Of a stretch of 64,000 nt of DNA, positions 42,926 through 50,834 are shown piece by piece. The position numbers and the translations under genes are program-made. The notes below the pieces were generated by a model. That model was not told the origin of the DNA. It did not search any database and saw only the letters and a program-made list of their open reading frames with translations. The stretch's first letter is position 1; every line of letters begins with the position of its first letter. Source of the stretch: Hungatella sp. UBA3048 (lineage in GTDB: Bacteria; Bacillota; Clostridia; Lachnospirales; Lachnospiraceae); the NCBI GenBank assembly GCA_002367105.1, contig DFCS01000009.1, positions 13,453-77,452 on the forward strand. The letters run 5' to 3'.

Positions 42926-43633
42926 ATGGAATTACATTTTTTAGGCAGTGGATCGGCATTTTATCCTCAGTATAAAAACACCAGTGCATATTTTGAATTA
43001 AACAATGACCTCTATTTGATCGATTGCGGAGAAACTGTATTTGAAACATTACTCTCATTGGTTGATCTTGAACAATACATGGAAATTTACGTTGTGATCA
43101 CACATCTGCACGCGGATCATGTGGGGAGCCTGTCTTCTTTGATTTCTTATACTTATTGCATGCTGGATAAGAAGCAGGTTACCGTTATTCATCCCAAGCC
43201 TACGATTGTCCAGCTGTTAAGCCTTATGGGGATCGGAAGGGAGTTTTACCGTTATAAAGAGGCTTATGACGGCAGCAGTGTAGAATTTGAACCGATCCAG
43301 GTTCAGCATGTGGATAATATGGAGTGTTTTGGCTATGTCATAAAAGTAAATGGAGAAACAATTTATTACAGCGGAGATTCCTCTCATCTGCCCCAAAGAA
43401 TACTGGAGGATTTTAGAAAGGGAGAAATCGAGACCATTTATCATGATACAAGCACCCATAATTCTGACTATGCAACCCACTGTTATTATGGTAAACTGGA
43501 GGCATGGATTCCCCATGAAATGAGAAGGAGGGTATTTTGCATGCATTTGGATTCTGATTGTAAAGATTTGTTGGAAGGAAAAGGGTTTTCCGTAGTGAAC
43601 GTGGATGGTGATTCGTATGCTGAACCTGGGTGA
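42926..43633 (+). CDS. MBL-fold hydrolase, RNase Z / phosphodiesterase-like
   Basis: 235 aa metallo-beta-lactamase-fold protein. The metal motif THLHADH gives His60, His62, Asp64 and His65; GDSSHLP supplies the bridging Asp, and a late MHLDSD the last His. Size and LGSGSAF start suit the RNase Z/PhnP group of phosphodiesterases rather than lactamases. In an operon with an Ugp-like importer and an inositol-phosphatase-like gene it may open an imported phosphodiester or cyclic phosphate. The reaction is inference. Confidence 0.8.
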   Translation: MELHFLGSGSAFYPQYKNTSAYFELNNDLYLIDCGETVFETLLSLVDLEQYMEIYVVITHLHADHVGSLSSLISYTYCMLDKKQVTVIHPKPTIVQLLSLMGIGREFYRYKEAYDGSSVEFEPIQVQHVDNMECFGYVIKVNGETIYYSGDSSHLPQRILEDFRKGEIETIYHDTSTHNSDYATHCYYGKLEAWIPHEMRRRVFCMHLDSDCKDLLEGKGFSVVNVDGDSYAEPG

Positions 43634-44303
43634 TTTTCAGGAACTGAACGAAATTACAATTACAGTACGTATATGCCTGGCACTGATCATAGGCGGCATA
43701 CTGGGAATGGAGAGAGAAGTCAGGAAGCAGCCGGCAGGATTCCGGACGTATATGCTGGTATGTATGGGATCGGCAGCAGTGATGATGACCAATCAGTATA
43801 TTTCGCAAACCTTTGGCGGCTCAGATCCCTCAAGGCTTGGCGCGCAGGTGGTCAGCGGGATCGGCTTTTTAGGGGCAGGTACCATCATAGTGACCAGAAA
43901 TAATCAGGTACGGGGCTTAACCACTGCCGCCGGATTGTGGGCGGCTGCCTGTGCAGGGCTGGCTGTTGGCATCGGGTTTTACAAGGGGGCAATCCTGGTG
44001 GGATTGGCTATCAGTCTGATTATGACGGTTTTCCAAAAGGTTGACAACCGGCTTATGGCAACTTCAAGAATCTTTAATCTGTATATGAACTTCAATGCTG
44101 CGGCAAATTTGAATCTGTTTCTGGAAAGCTGCAAAGAGAGAAATATACAAATTATTGATATCCAGGCATTTAAAGCTAAGGGCAAGGGAGAAGACGGTAT
44201 CATTGTCATGATCACATTGAAAACTGCAAAAAGAGAGCCCCGGGGGAACATTTTGCAGTTTTTTGGTACGGCAGAGGGGCTTAAGTATATGGAGGAATTG
44301 TAG
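43617..44303 (+). CDS. MgtC/SapB-family membrane protein
   Basis: About 228 aa. Residues 15-135 form the MgtC transmembrane domain with ALIIGGILGMEREVRKQPAGFRTYMLVC and VVSGIGFLGAGTIIV, the family hallmark. The C-terminal 80 residues are a soluble ACT-like domain. It overlaps the MBL gene by 17 bp, and ATG 43605 is an alternative start. MgtC proteins tune ATP synthase and phosphate or magnesium balance; a link to phosphate released by neighbouring enzymes is possible but unproven. Confidence 0.85.
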   Translation: MLNLGDFQELNEITITVRICLALIIGGILGMEREVRKQPAGFRTYMLVCMGSAAVMMTNQYISQTFGGSDPSRLGAQVVSGIGFLGAGTIIVTRNNQVRGLTTAAGLWAAACAGLAVGIGFYKGAILVGLAISLIMTVFQKVDNRLMATSRIFNLYMNFNAAANLNLFLESCKERNIQIIDIQAFKAKGKGEDGIIVMITLKTAKREPRGNILQFFGTAEGLKYMEEL

Positions 44304-44307
44304 CTTG

Positions 44308-45093
44308 ATGGACAAAGAATTACATATTGACAGGAAAGAAATCGAAGAGCTGGTACTTGGTACCAGACGCTTTTTTAATGACCAGCAGCTGGCATCAGAT
44401 GTCCGGTCTAAGGGGCTGGCGGATTACGTCACTCAGGTAGATATCCAGGTTCAAAAGTGGCTGAAAGAAAAACTGGAGGAGAAATATCCCCGGATCCAAT
44501 TCATGGGAGAAGAGAAGGACAATTCGGGCCTGGATTTTAACAGGCCGATGTGGATTGTGGATCCGGTGGATGGAACCACCAACTTACTTCATGATTACAA
44601 ACAAAGTGCCGTAAGCATAGGCTTATGGGATGGGAAAAGAATAGGGTTAGGAGCTGTATACCTGCCATTCTTAAATGAATTTTTCTGGGCGGCGGAGGGA
44701 GAAGGCGCTTTTTTAAACGGCAGCAGAATCCGTGTCAGCAATAATAAAACCCTGGAAGAATCGCTGATCGCCATAGGCACAAGCCCTTATTATAAGGAAA
44801 ATGCGGAAAGAATCTTTGATATGAGCAGAAGGATTTTTATGAAATGCCAGGATATCCGCCGAGGCGGCTCGGCAGCCATTGACATGGTGTATGTTGCCTG
44901 CGGCAGACTGGATGGATATTTTGAAATGAATTTGAATCCCTGGGATTACAGCGGAGCTTATCTGATTGTGAAAGAGGCTGGGGGAATGGTGGCTGAATTT
45001 GATGGTTCACCGGTACAGTTTCATAAAAAGAGCCATCTTATAGTCAGCAATGGGTATATTTGGCATGAGATGCAAAAGGAAATAAATATTTAG
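44308..45093 (+). CDS. Inositol monophosphatase family protein
   Basis: About 261 aa, Mg-dependent sugar or inositol phosphatase. Motifs: MGEEKD (metal Glu), DPVDGTTN (Asp85, Asp88) and the C-terminal WDYSGAYLIVKEAGG (metal Asp). The start at 44308 (or TTG 44305) follows GGAGGA at 44291; the frame extending to 44263 lies inside mgtC. Last gene of the operon, so it would remove phosphate from the product of the upstream steps. Confidence 0.9.
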   Translation: MDKELHIDRKEIEELVLGTRRFFNDQQLASDVRSKGLADYVTQVDIQVQKWLKEKLEEKYPRIQFMGEEKDNSGLDFNRPMWIVDPVDGTTNLLHDYKQSAVSIGLWDGKRIGLGAVYLPFLNEFFWAAEGEGAFLNGSRIRVSNNKTLEESLIAIGTSPYYKENAERIFDMSRRIFMKCQDIRRGGSAAIDMVYVACGRLDGYFEMNLNPWDYSGAYLIVKEAGGMVAEFDGSPVQFHKKSHLIVSNGYIWHEMQKEINI

Positions 45094-45103
45094 ATTCAAG
45101 TGT

Positions 45104-45150
45104 ATGCCCCTTCCTGTGGCAGGCAAAAGTTTTGCCGCAGGAAGGGGCAT
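45104..45150. terminator. 18-bp hairpin between convergent genes
   Basis: ATGCCCCTTCCTGTGGCA (45104-45121) pairs with TGCCGCAGGAAGGGGCAT (45133-45150), one G-U. No clear T tract on either side, but the stem is very stable and sits in a 71-bp convergent gap. Confidence 0.65.
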
Positions 45151-45164
45151 AGGGTTGTAATAGG

Positions 45165-45755
45165 CTAGAAAAACAGAAAATACCGTGGCGTGCGGCTTTT
45201 GTACTGCAAATACTCTTCCCCAAAGGCACGGGGCAAATATGTTTCTTCCTCCAGGATCTGTAAATGCAGCAGCAGGATGCCTATGACCGCCGCAACCAGA
45301 AGGAGGACGTTTGGCAGTGCAAGTGCAGAGCCAAGGTACAGCATGTCAAAGCCCACAAAGGCGGGATTTCTGCTGATGCTGTAAATTCCACTTGTTACAA
45401 TGGCAGTCTTTTGGCTTTCGTCCACACCTGCCCGCCAGCTGTCACGCATGGAGGTTATAGCCAGGATAAAGAAAATGACACCGCCTCCTGTAAGCGCGAT
45501 ACCAACCCACCGAATGCTTGCCGGGAATTTGAGAGTAAGTATGAACCGGGAAAAGAAAACACTTGCATACTGAATGACTGCAATGCTGTAGGTAGCCGTT
45601 AACAGGGCCGTTTCAATAGCAGCCGTTTTAGGAGGTTTGCTGCCCTTTGCCAACCGGTTTGTATGAATACCCTTTTTCCGGAGAAGTATCTGTTTCATAA
45701 AATATCCAATATAAAAACAGGTTATTAATCCAAATGCACTGATATGAAAGATCAC
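45165..45755 (-). CDS. Isoprenylcysteine carboxyl methyltransferase-family membrane protein
   Basis: 196 aa with about five membrane helices. The C-terminal ICMT/PEMT signature is visible: GIYSISRNPAFVGFDMLYLGSAL and EEETYLPRAFGEEYLQYKSRTPRY. Bacterial members methylate small lipids or are uncharacterised. It is a single gene, divergent from the ClbS-like gene. Confidence 0.82.
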   Translation of the reverse strand: MIFHISAFGLITCFYIGYFMKQILLRKKGIHTNRLAKGSKPPKTAAIETALLTATYSIAVIQYASVFFSRFILTLKFPASIRWVGIALTGGGVIFFILAITSMRDSWRAGVDESQKTAIVTSGIYSISRNPAFVGFDMLYLGSALALPNVLLLVAAVIGILLLHLQILEEETYLPRAFGEEYLQYKSRTPRYFLFF

Positions 45756-45959
45756 TCTATCACCGCCTTATACGTAGTACTTCAAAGTATACCATGGAAC
45801 GATTGAAATGAACATCAAATAATGTTATAAAAATATATAGCAATAGGATTTCGGAGCCTGGATCAACAGGCTGGGAGTATAATGCATCTAAGAGAAATTC
45901 TGTTTTTTGTATCACTGGCTGGCAGCAATAGAGGATGGGAATAGGAAAGGAAGTGTAAC

Positions 45960-46514
45960 ATGATAGAATATAAAAATAAGCAGGAATTGATAGATGAAAT
46001 CTCAAATCGGGCGGAGTTATTTATTGAAGAATTTTCCCATATCCGGGAAGCTGACAAGGATAAGCCAATGGATGGTGTGGACAGGACACCGGCGCAAATG
46101 GTGGCCTATCAATTAGGGTGGCTGAACCTCCTTCTTCGCTGGGAAGAGCAGGAGCAGCAGGGAAGTACAGTTATCACCCCTCATCCTGATTATAAGTGGA
46201 ATAATCTGGGTGGTTTGTATGAAAGCTTTTACAGGCAATACGAAACATATAGTTTACAGGAATTATGTGCCATGTTCAACGAAACGGTTCAAAAGATTAT
46301 GAATATGGCAGAAAGTTACTCAGATGCTGAGCTTTTTCAGCCCGGAGGCAGGAGGTGGGCTGCTTCCACTCCTTCCAATTGGCCGGTCTGGAAATGGCTC
46401 CACATCAATACGGTAGCGCCTTTTCAGTCATTTAGAAGTAAAATCAGAAAATGGAAGAAGCTGTCACCGGTCTCTCTGTATGGGCGGGCTGAGGAAAAAC
46501 AGCACCAGTCCTAG
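45960..46514 (+). CDS. ClbS/DfsB-family four-helix protein
   Basis: 184 aa of the ClbS/DfsB (former DUF1706) family, a DinB-like helical bundle. Family motifs: ELIDEISNRAELFIEEF, RTPAQMVAYQLGWLNLLLRWE, HPDYKWNNLGGLYESFY and the C-terminal WPVWKWLHINTVAPFQSFRSKIRKWKK. ClbS from E. coli hydrolyses the cyclopropane of colibactin and so gives self-protection. No colibactin-like genes are seen, so a general protective or unrelated role is likely. Its last 51 bases overlap the convergent transporter gene. Confidence 0.88.
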   Translation: MIEYKNKQELIDEISNRAELFIEEFSHIREADKDKPMDGVDRTPAQMVAYQLGWLNLLLRWEEQEQQGSTVITPHPDYKWNNLGGLYESFYRQYETYSLQELCAMFNETVQKIMNMAESYSDAELFQPGGRRWAASTPSNWPVWKWLHINTVAPFQSFRSKIRKWKKLSPVSLYGRAEEKQHQS

Positions 46515-47351
46515 CAGAATCGCAGTGATTCCCACCCCCTGCTGAAAGGAGATTGCTTCATTTAAAATAAAATAAGCCAGAATACATGTGCCAATGGTTT
46601 CTCCTAAAATGCTCATGGATATAACGGTTGCAGGAATCCACTTTAACAGCCAATTAAAAATAAATTGACCGAACACAGTTGATATAAGAGCTAATCCCCC
46701 AAAGGCCATCCAGGTGGCTGCGGGATAACCGGTAAATGAACTGCGCTCCATTATGGCACGGCAGCCCAGGAATAAAGAACTGCTTAAATAACTTATGACG
46801 GAATAGGGAACCGCGGATAATTCCTTTCTAACTGCCTGGCCGACAAAAAAGTAGATGCTGATAAATCCTGCCGCCAGGAATGCCAGCAGATCCCCAAACA
46901 GGGCCTGTGAGCTTATTTGAAAATCTCCCCATCCGATCAGAATGCATCCGGCAATGGCGATCAGGCAGCCTCCGATTGCCAATTTATGGAATCGTTCCTT
47001 TAGAAAAACAAATCCGATGGCAATAGAGAATAGGGGCTGCAGTGTTACAATAACGGTGGAGCTTGCCACCGACGTATGTCTTAATGATTCAAACCACAGC
47101 ATATAATGGGCGGATAAAAGCAGTCCTGACAAAATCCCCAGTGTCCATTGCTTTTTCGACAGGGACAGCAGCTGACGCTTATTCTCCTTGCTTGTCAGCA
47201 AAAATGGCAAAAGAAGCAAAGCGGCAAAAAATAACCGGAAAAATGCCGTTATGGAGGAGGGGGCATTTGCCAGGCGCACGAAAATAGCGGAAGTGGAAAG
47301 GGAAAAGACACCGAAAAGAAGAGCCAGGTACAGTCCAATGTTCGTTTTCAA
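46464..47351 (-). CDS. EamA/DMT-superfamily transporter
   Basis: 295 aa with ten membrane helices in two EamA repeats; the second repeat includes FNWLLKWIPATVISMSILGE. Start is a TTG at 47351 with AGGAGA 7 bases upstream. The 3' end overlaps the ClbS-like gene in the opposite strand by 51 bp. Probably a metabolite exporter; substrate unknown. Confidence 0.9.
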   Translation of the reverse strand: MKTNIGLYLALLFGVFSLSTSAIFVRLANAPSSITAFFRLFFAALLLLPFLLTSKENKRQLLSLSKKQWTLGILSGLLLSAHYMLWFESLRHTSVASSTVIVTLQPLFSIAIGFVFLKERFHKLAIGGCLIAIAGCILIGWGDFQISSQALFGDLLAFLAAGFISIYFFVGQAVRKELSAVPYSVISYLSSSLFLGCRAIMERSSFTGYPAATWMAFGGLALISTVFGQFIFNWLLKWIPATVISMSILGETIGTCILAYFILNEAISFQQGVGITAILLGLVLFFLSPPIQRDR

Positions 47352-47544
47352 GGTTATTCTCCTATGTGGTAAGATAAATTTATAATGGAATCAAATGCAT
47401 TAGTTATTATAGTATGATCATTTGGGAAAAGCCAGCTTTATTTCACAATTCCGGAAGATAGATCCAAATTCAAAGATGGGGTGATGCGAAACCGACAACA
47501 TTATAAAAGAATACCGGTGGAATATTTGAAGGTTAAATGGTATA

Positions 47545-49416
47545 ATGGAAAAAACAAATGATAAGGAGCAGAAACAAAGTTATATGGATAAATTTCAAGC
47601 ATTAAAGCACTATTTCGGCTACGACAGTTTCCGGGAGGGGCAGGAAATTCTTATCGACAGCATTTTGTCCGGAAGAGATGCCCTGGGAATTATGCCCACC
47701 GGTTCCGGAAAATCCCTGTGCTTCCAAATACCAGCTCTTATGATGGAAGGAATCACACTGGTTATTTCTCCCCTGATCTCCCTCATGAAGGACCAGGTAA
47801 CAACTCTCAATCAAGCAGGCATTCATGCCGCATATCTTAACAGTTCTTTGACTGCAAGTCAGTATTATAAGGCCCTGGCCTATGCGCGGGAAGGGCGATA
47901 TCCCATTATTTATGTAGCACCGGAACGTCTTGTGACGGATGAATTTCTGGATTTTGCATTCAACACAAATATTTCCATGGTAGCGGTGGATGAAGCTCAC
48001 TGTGTATCCCAGTGGGGACAGGATTTCAGACCAAGTTACTTAAAAATCGTGGATTTTATTGATAAGCTTCCAAAACGTCCGGTCATCAGCGCGTTTACGG
48101 CCACTGCCACCAAAGAGGTCCGTGAAGATGTCATTGATATTCTCATGCTCAGGGAGCCTTCCGTGGTGTCTACGGGATATGACAGACCCAATCTCTATCT
48201 GGGGGTTCAGTCTCCCAAGGATAAGTATGCTACATTAAAGAATTATGTGGAATGCCACCCGGATCAGTGCGGGATTATTTACTGCCTGACCAGAAAACTG
48301 GTGGAAGAGGTATGTAACCGGCTGAATCAGGAGGGATTTTCAGCAACCAGGTACCACGCCGGGTTAAGTGATGAGGAGCGGCGGAAGAATCAGGATGACT
48401 TTATCTTCGATAGAAGCCAGATCATGGTGGCAACCAATGCTTTTGGCATGGGAATCGATAAATCCAATGTACGGTTTGTTATCCATTACAATATGCCGAA
48501 GAACCTGGAATCCTATTATCAGGAGGTGGGAAGGTGCTCCAGAGACGGGGAACCGGGGGAATGCATTCTCTTATACAGTGGCCAGGATGTCGTAACCAAT
48601 CAGATGTTTATTGACAATAACCAGGATAATCAGGAGCTGGATTCCCTTAACCGCCAGATGGTTATGGAACGGGACCGTGAACGGCTTAAGAAGATGACCT
48701 TTTACTCCTTCACCAACGAATGCCTCAGGGACTACATTCTGCGGTACTTTGGGGAGTATGGGGAGAATTACTGCGGCAATTGTTCCAACTGCTTAAGCCA
48801 GTTTGAAACAGTGGATGTGACGGATATTACAAAAGAACTGGTAGGGTGCGTAAAGGCAAGCAGGCAGAGGTATGGAACTGCGGTCATTATCGATACGGTT
48901 CATGGAGCCAATACGGCAAAGATCAGAAATTACCGAATGAATGAGAATCCTCATTATGGAAATCTGGCAAAGGTTCCTGCCTATAAGCTTCGGCAGGTGA
49001 TGAATCATTTATTTTTAAACGATTGGTTGGCCATAACCAATGATGAATACGCAATTGTAAAGCTGACAGTGAAATCTAAGACGGTACTGGAAGATGGTGA
49101 ATCCGTGATCATGAAGATGGCTAAGGAACAGGAACCTGTGGTAAAGGTTAAGAGCGGAAAGAAGATAAAGAAATCAAGTGCATCTGCCCTGGAATTAACA
49201 GAAGGGGAGGCAGCTCTGTTTGAAACTCTAAGGGCGCTTCGGATGGAAATTGCCAAAGAGGAAAAAGTACCGCCGTATATCGTATTTTCCGATAAAACCC
49301 TGGTACATATGTCCGTGAAGAAACCGAAGACAAAGGAAGAGATGCTGTCAGTGTCCGGAGTCGGGGAATTTAAGTTCGAGAAATATGGGGAAAGGTTTTT
49401 AGCGATATTCTTGTAG
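47545..49416 (+). CDS. recQ: RecQ-family ATP-dependent DNA helicase
   Basis: 623 aa. Motif 0 YGYDSFREGQ, Walker A MPTGSGKS (about residue 50), DEAH box Asp149-His152, motif VI QEVGRCSRDGEPGE, the RecQ-Ct zinc cysteines (CLRDYILRYF ... CGNCSNC) and winged helix, and a C-terminal HRDC domain (about 555-623). The start is uncertain: ATG 47545 has only a weak ribosome site, and ATG 47584 lies 15 bases after AAGGAG. It unwinds 3'-5' in recombination repair. sbcDC follows 250 bases downstream. Confidence 0.94.
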   Translation: MEKTNDKEQKQSYMDKFQALKHYFGYDSFREGQEILIDSILSGRDALGIMPTGSGKSLCFQIPALMMEGITLVISPLISLMKDQVTTLNQAGIHAAYLNSSLTASQYYKALAYAREGRYPIIYVAPERLVTDEFLDFAFNTNISMVAVDEAHCVSQWGQDFRPSYLKIVDFIDKLPKRPVISAFTATATKEVREDVIDILMLREPSVVSTGYDRPNLYLGVQSPKDKYATLKNYVECHPDQCGIIYCLTRKLVEEVCNRLNQEGFSATRYHAGLSDEERRKNQDDFIFDRSQIMVATNAFGMGIDKSNVRFVIHYNMPKNLESYYQEVGRCSRDGEPGECILLYSGQDVVTNQMFIDNNQDNQELDSLNRQMVMERDRERLKKMTFYSFTNECLRDYILRYFGEYGENYCGNCSNCLSQFETVDVTDITKELVGCVKASRQRYGTAVIIDTVHGANTAKIRNYRMNENPHYGNLAKVPAYKLRQVMNHLFLNDWLAITNDEYAIVKLTVKSKTVLEDGESVIMKMAKEQEPVVKVKSGKKIKKSSASALELTEGEAALFETLRALRMEIAKEEKVPPYIVFSDKTLVHMSVKKPKTKEEMLSVSGVGEFKFEKYGERFLAIFL

Positions 49417-49664
49417 TTTTCTCCGTTTTCCCAAGAGTTCGCTTCCTTTCTTCCTTTCGTCGGAACTTCTGGCCTCTCCCTGTTAAGGAATTTAGAATTT
49501 AGTCCTGTATGAAAAGAAATTTGGCGGCAGGGAAATCCCGGTGCCTGCCTTTGCGCTGTATGAAAAGAAACACCTGGTAAACATTTAAGATAAAATATGC
49601 CTGGAAGGAAATACCCTGTGGGGATACCCGAATGCCCCAAAACTACGGGCAGGAAAGAGGAAAT

Positions 49665-50834
49665 ATGAAGATTTTTCATTTATCTGATTTGCATATCGGA
49701 AAACAGTTAAACGGCTACAGTTTAAAAGAAAACCAGGAAGCGGTCCTAAATCAGATTGTGGATTATGCAGCGGCCCAGCATCCGGATGTTGTCCTGATCT
49801 GCGGCGATATCTATGATAAAACGGCTCCTTCCGGTGAGGCCTATACCATGTTTGGCAACTTCCTGGAAGCCCTTTCCGGAATAAAGCCTGAAATCGCGGT
49901 CCTGATTATCGCAGGAAACCATGATTCACCGGAACGTCTGTCCTATGCCTCAGCCTTTCTGGAACGGCACCGCATTCATTTGTCCGTGTTTCCTCCCAGG
50001 AGTCAGGAGGAGTACTTAAAAAAGGTGGTATTACGGGATGAAAATGGCCCGGTGAATTTCTACTTGCTGCCCTTTTTAAAACCAGGATATGTCAGGCAGC
50101 TTTTTCCTGACAATCAGCCGGATGGATACGAAAGTGCCATAAGAGCTGTTCTGGAGAGAGAAACCATTGATGCCGGAGAGCGGAACATCCTTTTATCCCA
50201 TCAATTTTACGCAGCAGGCAATAAAGACCCGGAAACCTGCGAGTCGGAGCAGGCGGTCATCATGGCAGGCGGCTTGGACCGGGTAGATGCTTCTGTTCTT
50301 TCTGACTTTGATTACATAGCTCTGGGACATCTCCACGGTGCCCAAAAGGTAGGCAAGACTTCAATTCGATACTGCGGAACGCCCTATAAATATTCCGTCA
50401 GTGAAGAAAACCATAAAAAATCAGTCACTGTGGTGAATATAGGAAAAAAGGGAGAGGAACCGGAGCTTGAATTTCTTCCGCTCAATGGAATCCAGGATGT
50501 GAGGCGGGAAAGAGGAGCCTTATCTGAAATCCTTAAAAGGGCCACAGAAGAAAACCGCCATGATTATGTCAGTGTCACGCTCACCGATGAAGAGGAGCCT
50601 TACCGGGTCAGAGAACGGTTAGAAGAGGTGTTCGATCATTTGCTGGAGCTTCGGGTGGACAATGAGCGAACCAGGCAAAAGCGTCTGGAAGAGGGAGAGA
50701 CCGTGCCGGTTCTTAAACCTTTGGCGGCATTCCGGCAGTTTTTCAAGGCGGTAAGAGGGGAAGAGATGACAATGGAAGAAGAACAGGCCATGGAGCGGAT
50801 CGTACAGGAAGCAAAGGAGGAAGAGGGATTATGA
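49665..50834 (+). CDS. sbcD: Exonuclease subunit SbcD
   Basis: About 389 aa Mre11-type nuclease. Metal and phosphoesterase motifs: SDLHIGK, CGDIYD, AGNHDSPER and ALGHLHGAQ. The C-terminal part is the capping domain. The start at 49665 (MKIFHLSDLH) follows AAAGAGGA; a frame to 49632 adds unrelated residues. Its stop overlaps sbcC (ATGA). Together they cut hairpins and protein-blocked DNA ends. Confidence 0.96.
   Translation: MKIFHLSDLHIGKQLNGYSLKENQEAVLNQIVDYAAAQHPDVVLICGDIYDKTAPSGEAYTMFGNFLEALSGIKPEIAVLIIAGNHDSPERLSYASAFLERHRIHLSVFPPRSQEEYLKKVVLRDENGPVNFYLLPFLKPGYVRQLFPDNQPDGYESAIRAVLERETIDAGERNILLSHQFYAAGNKDPETCESEQAVIMAGGLDRVDASVLSDFDYIALGHLHGAQKVGKTSIRYCGTPYKYSVSEENHKKSVTVVNIGKKGEEPELEFLPLNGIQDVRRERGALSEILKRATEENRHDYVSVTLTDEEEPYRVRERLEEVFDHLLELRVDNERTRQKRLEEGETVPVLKPLAAFRQFFKAVRGEEMTMEEEQAMERIVQEAKEEEGL

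Noticed and set aside
47541..47546. TATAAT overlapping the recQ start as a promoter
   Set aside because: No -35 at a workable distance, and it would start transcription inside the gene.
49005..49679. 224-aa minus-strand frame across recQ end and sbcD start
   Set aside because: Mostly antisense to recQ, no ribosome site, no family likeness.
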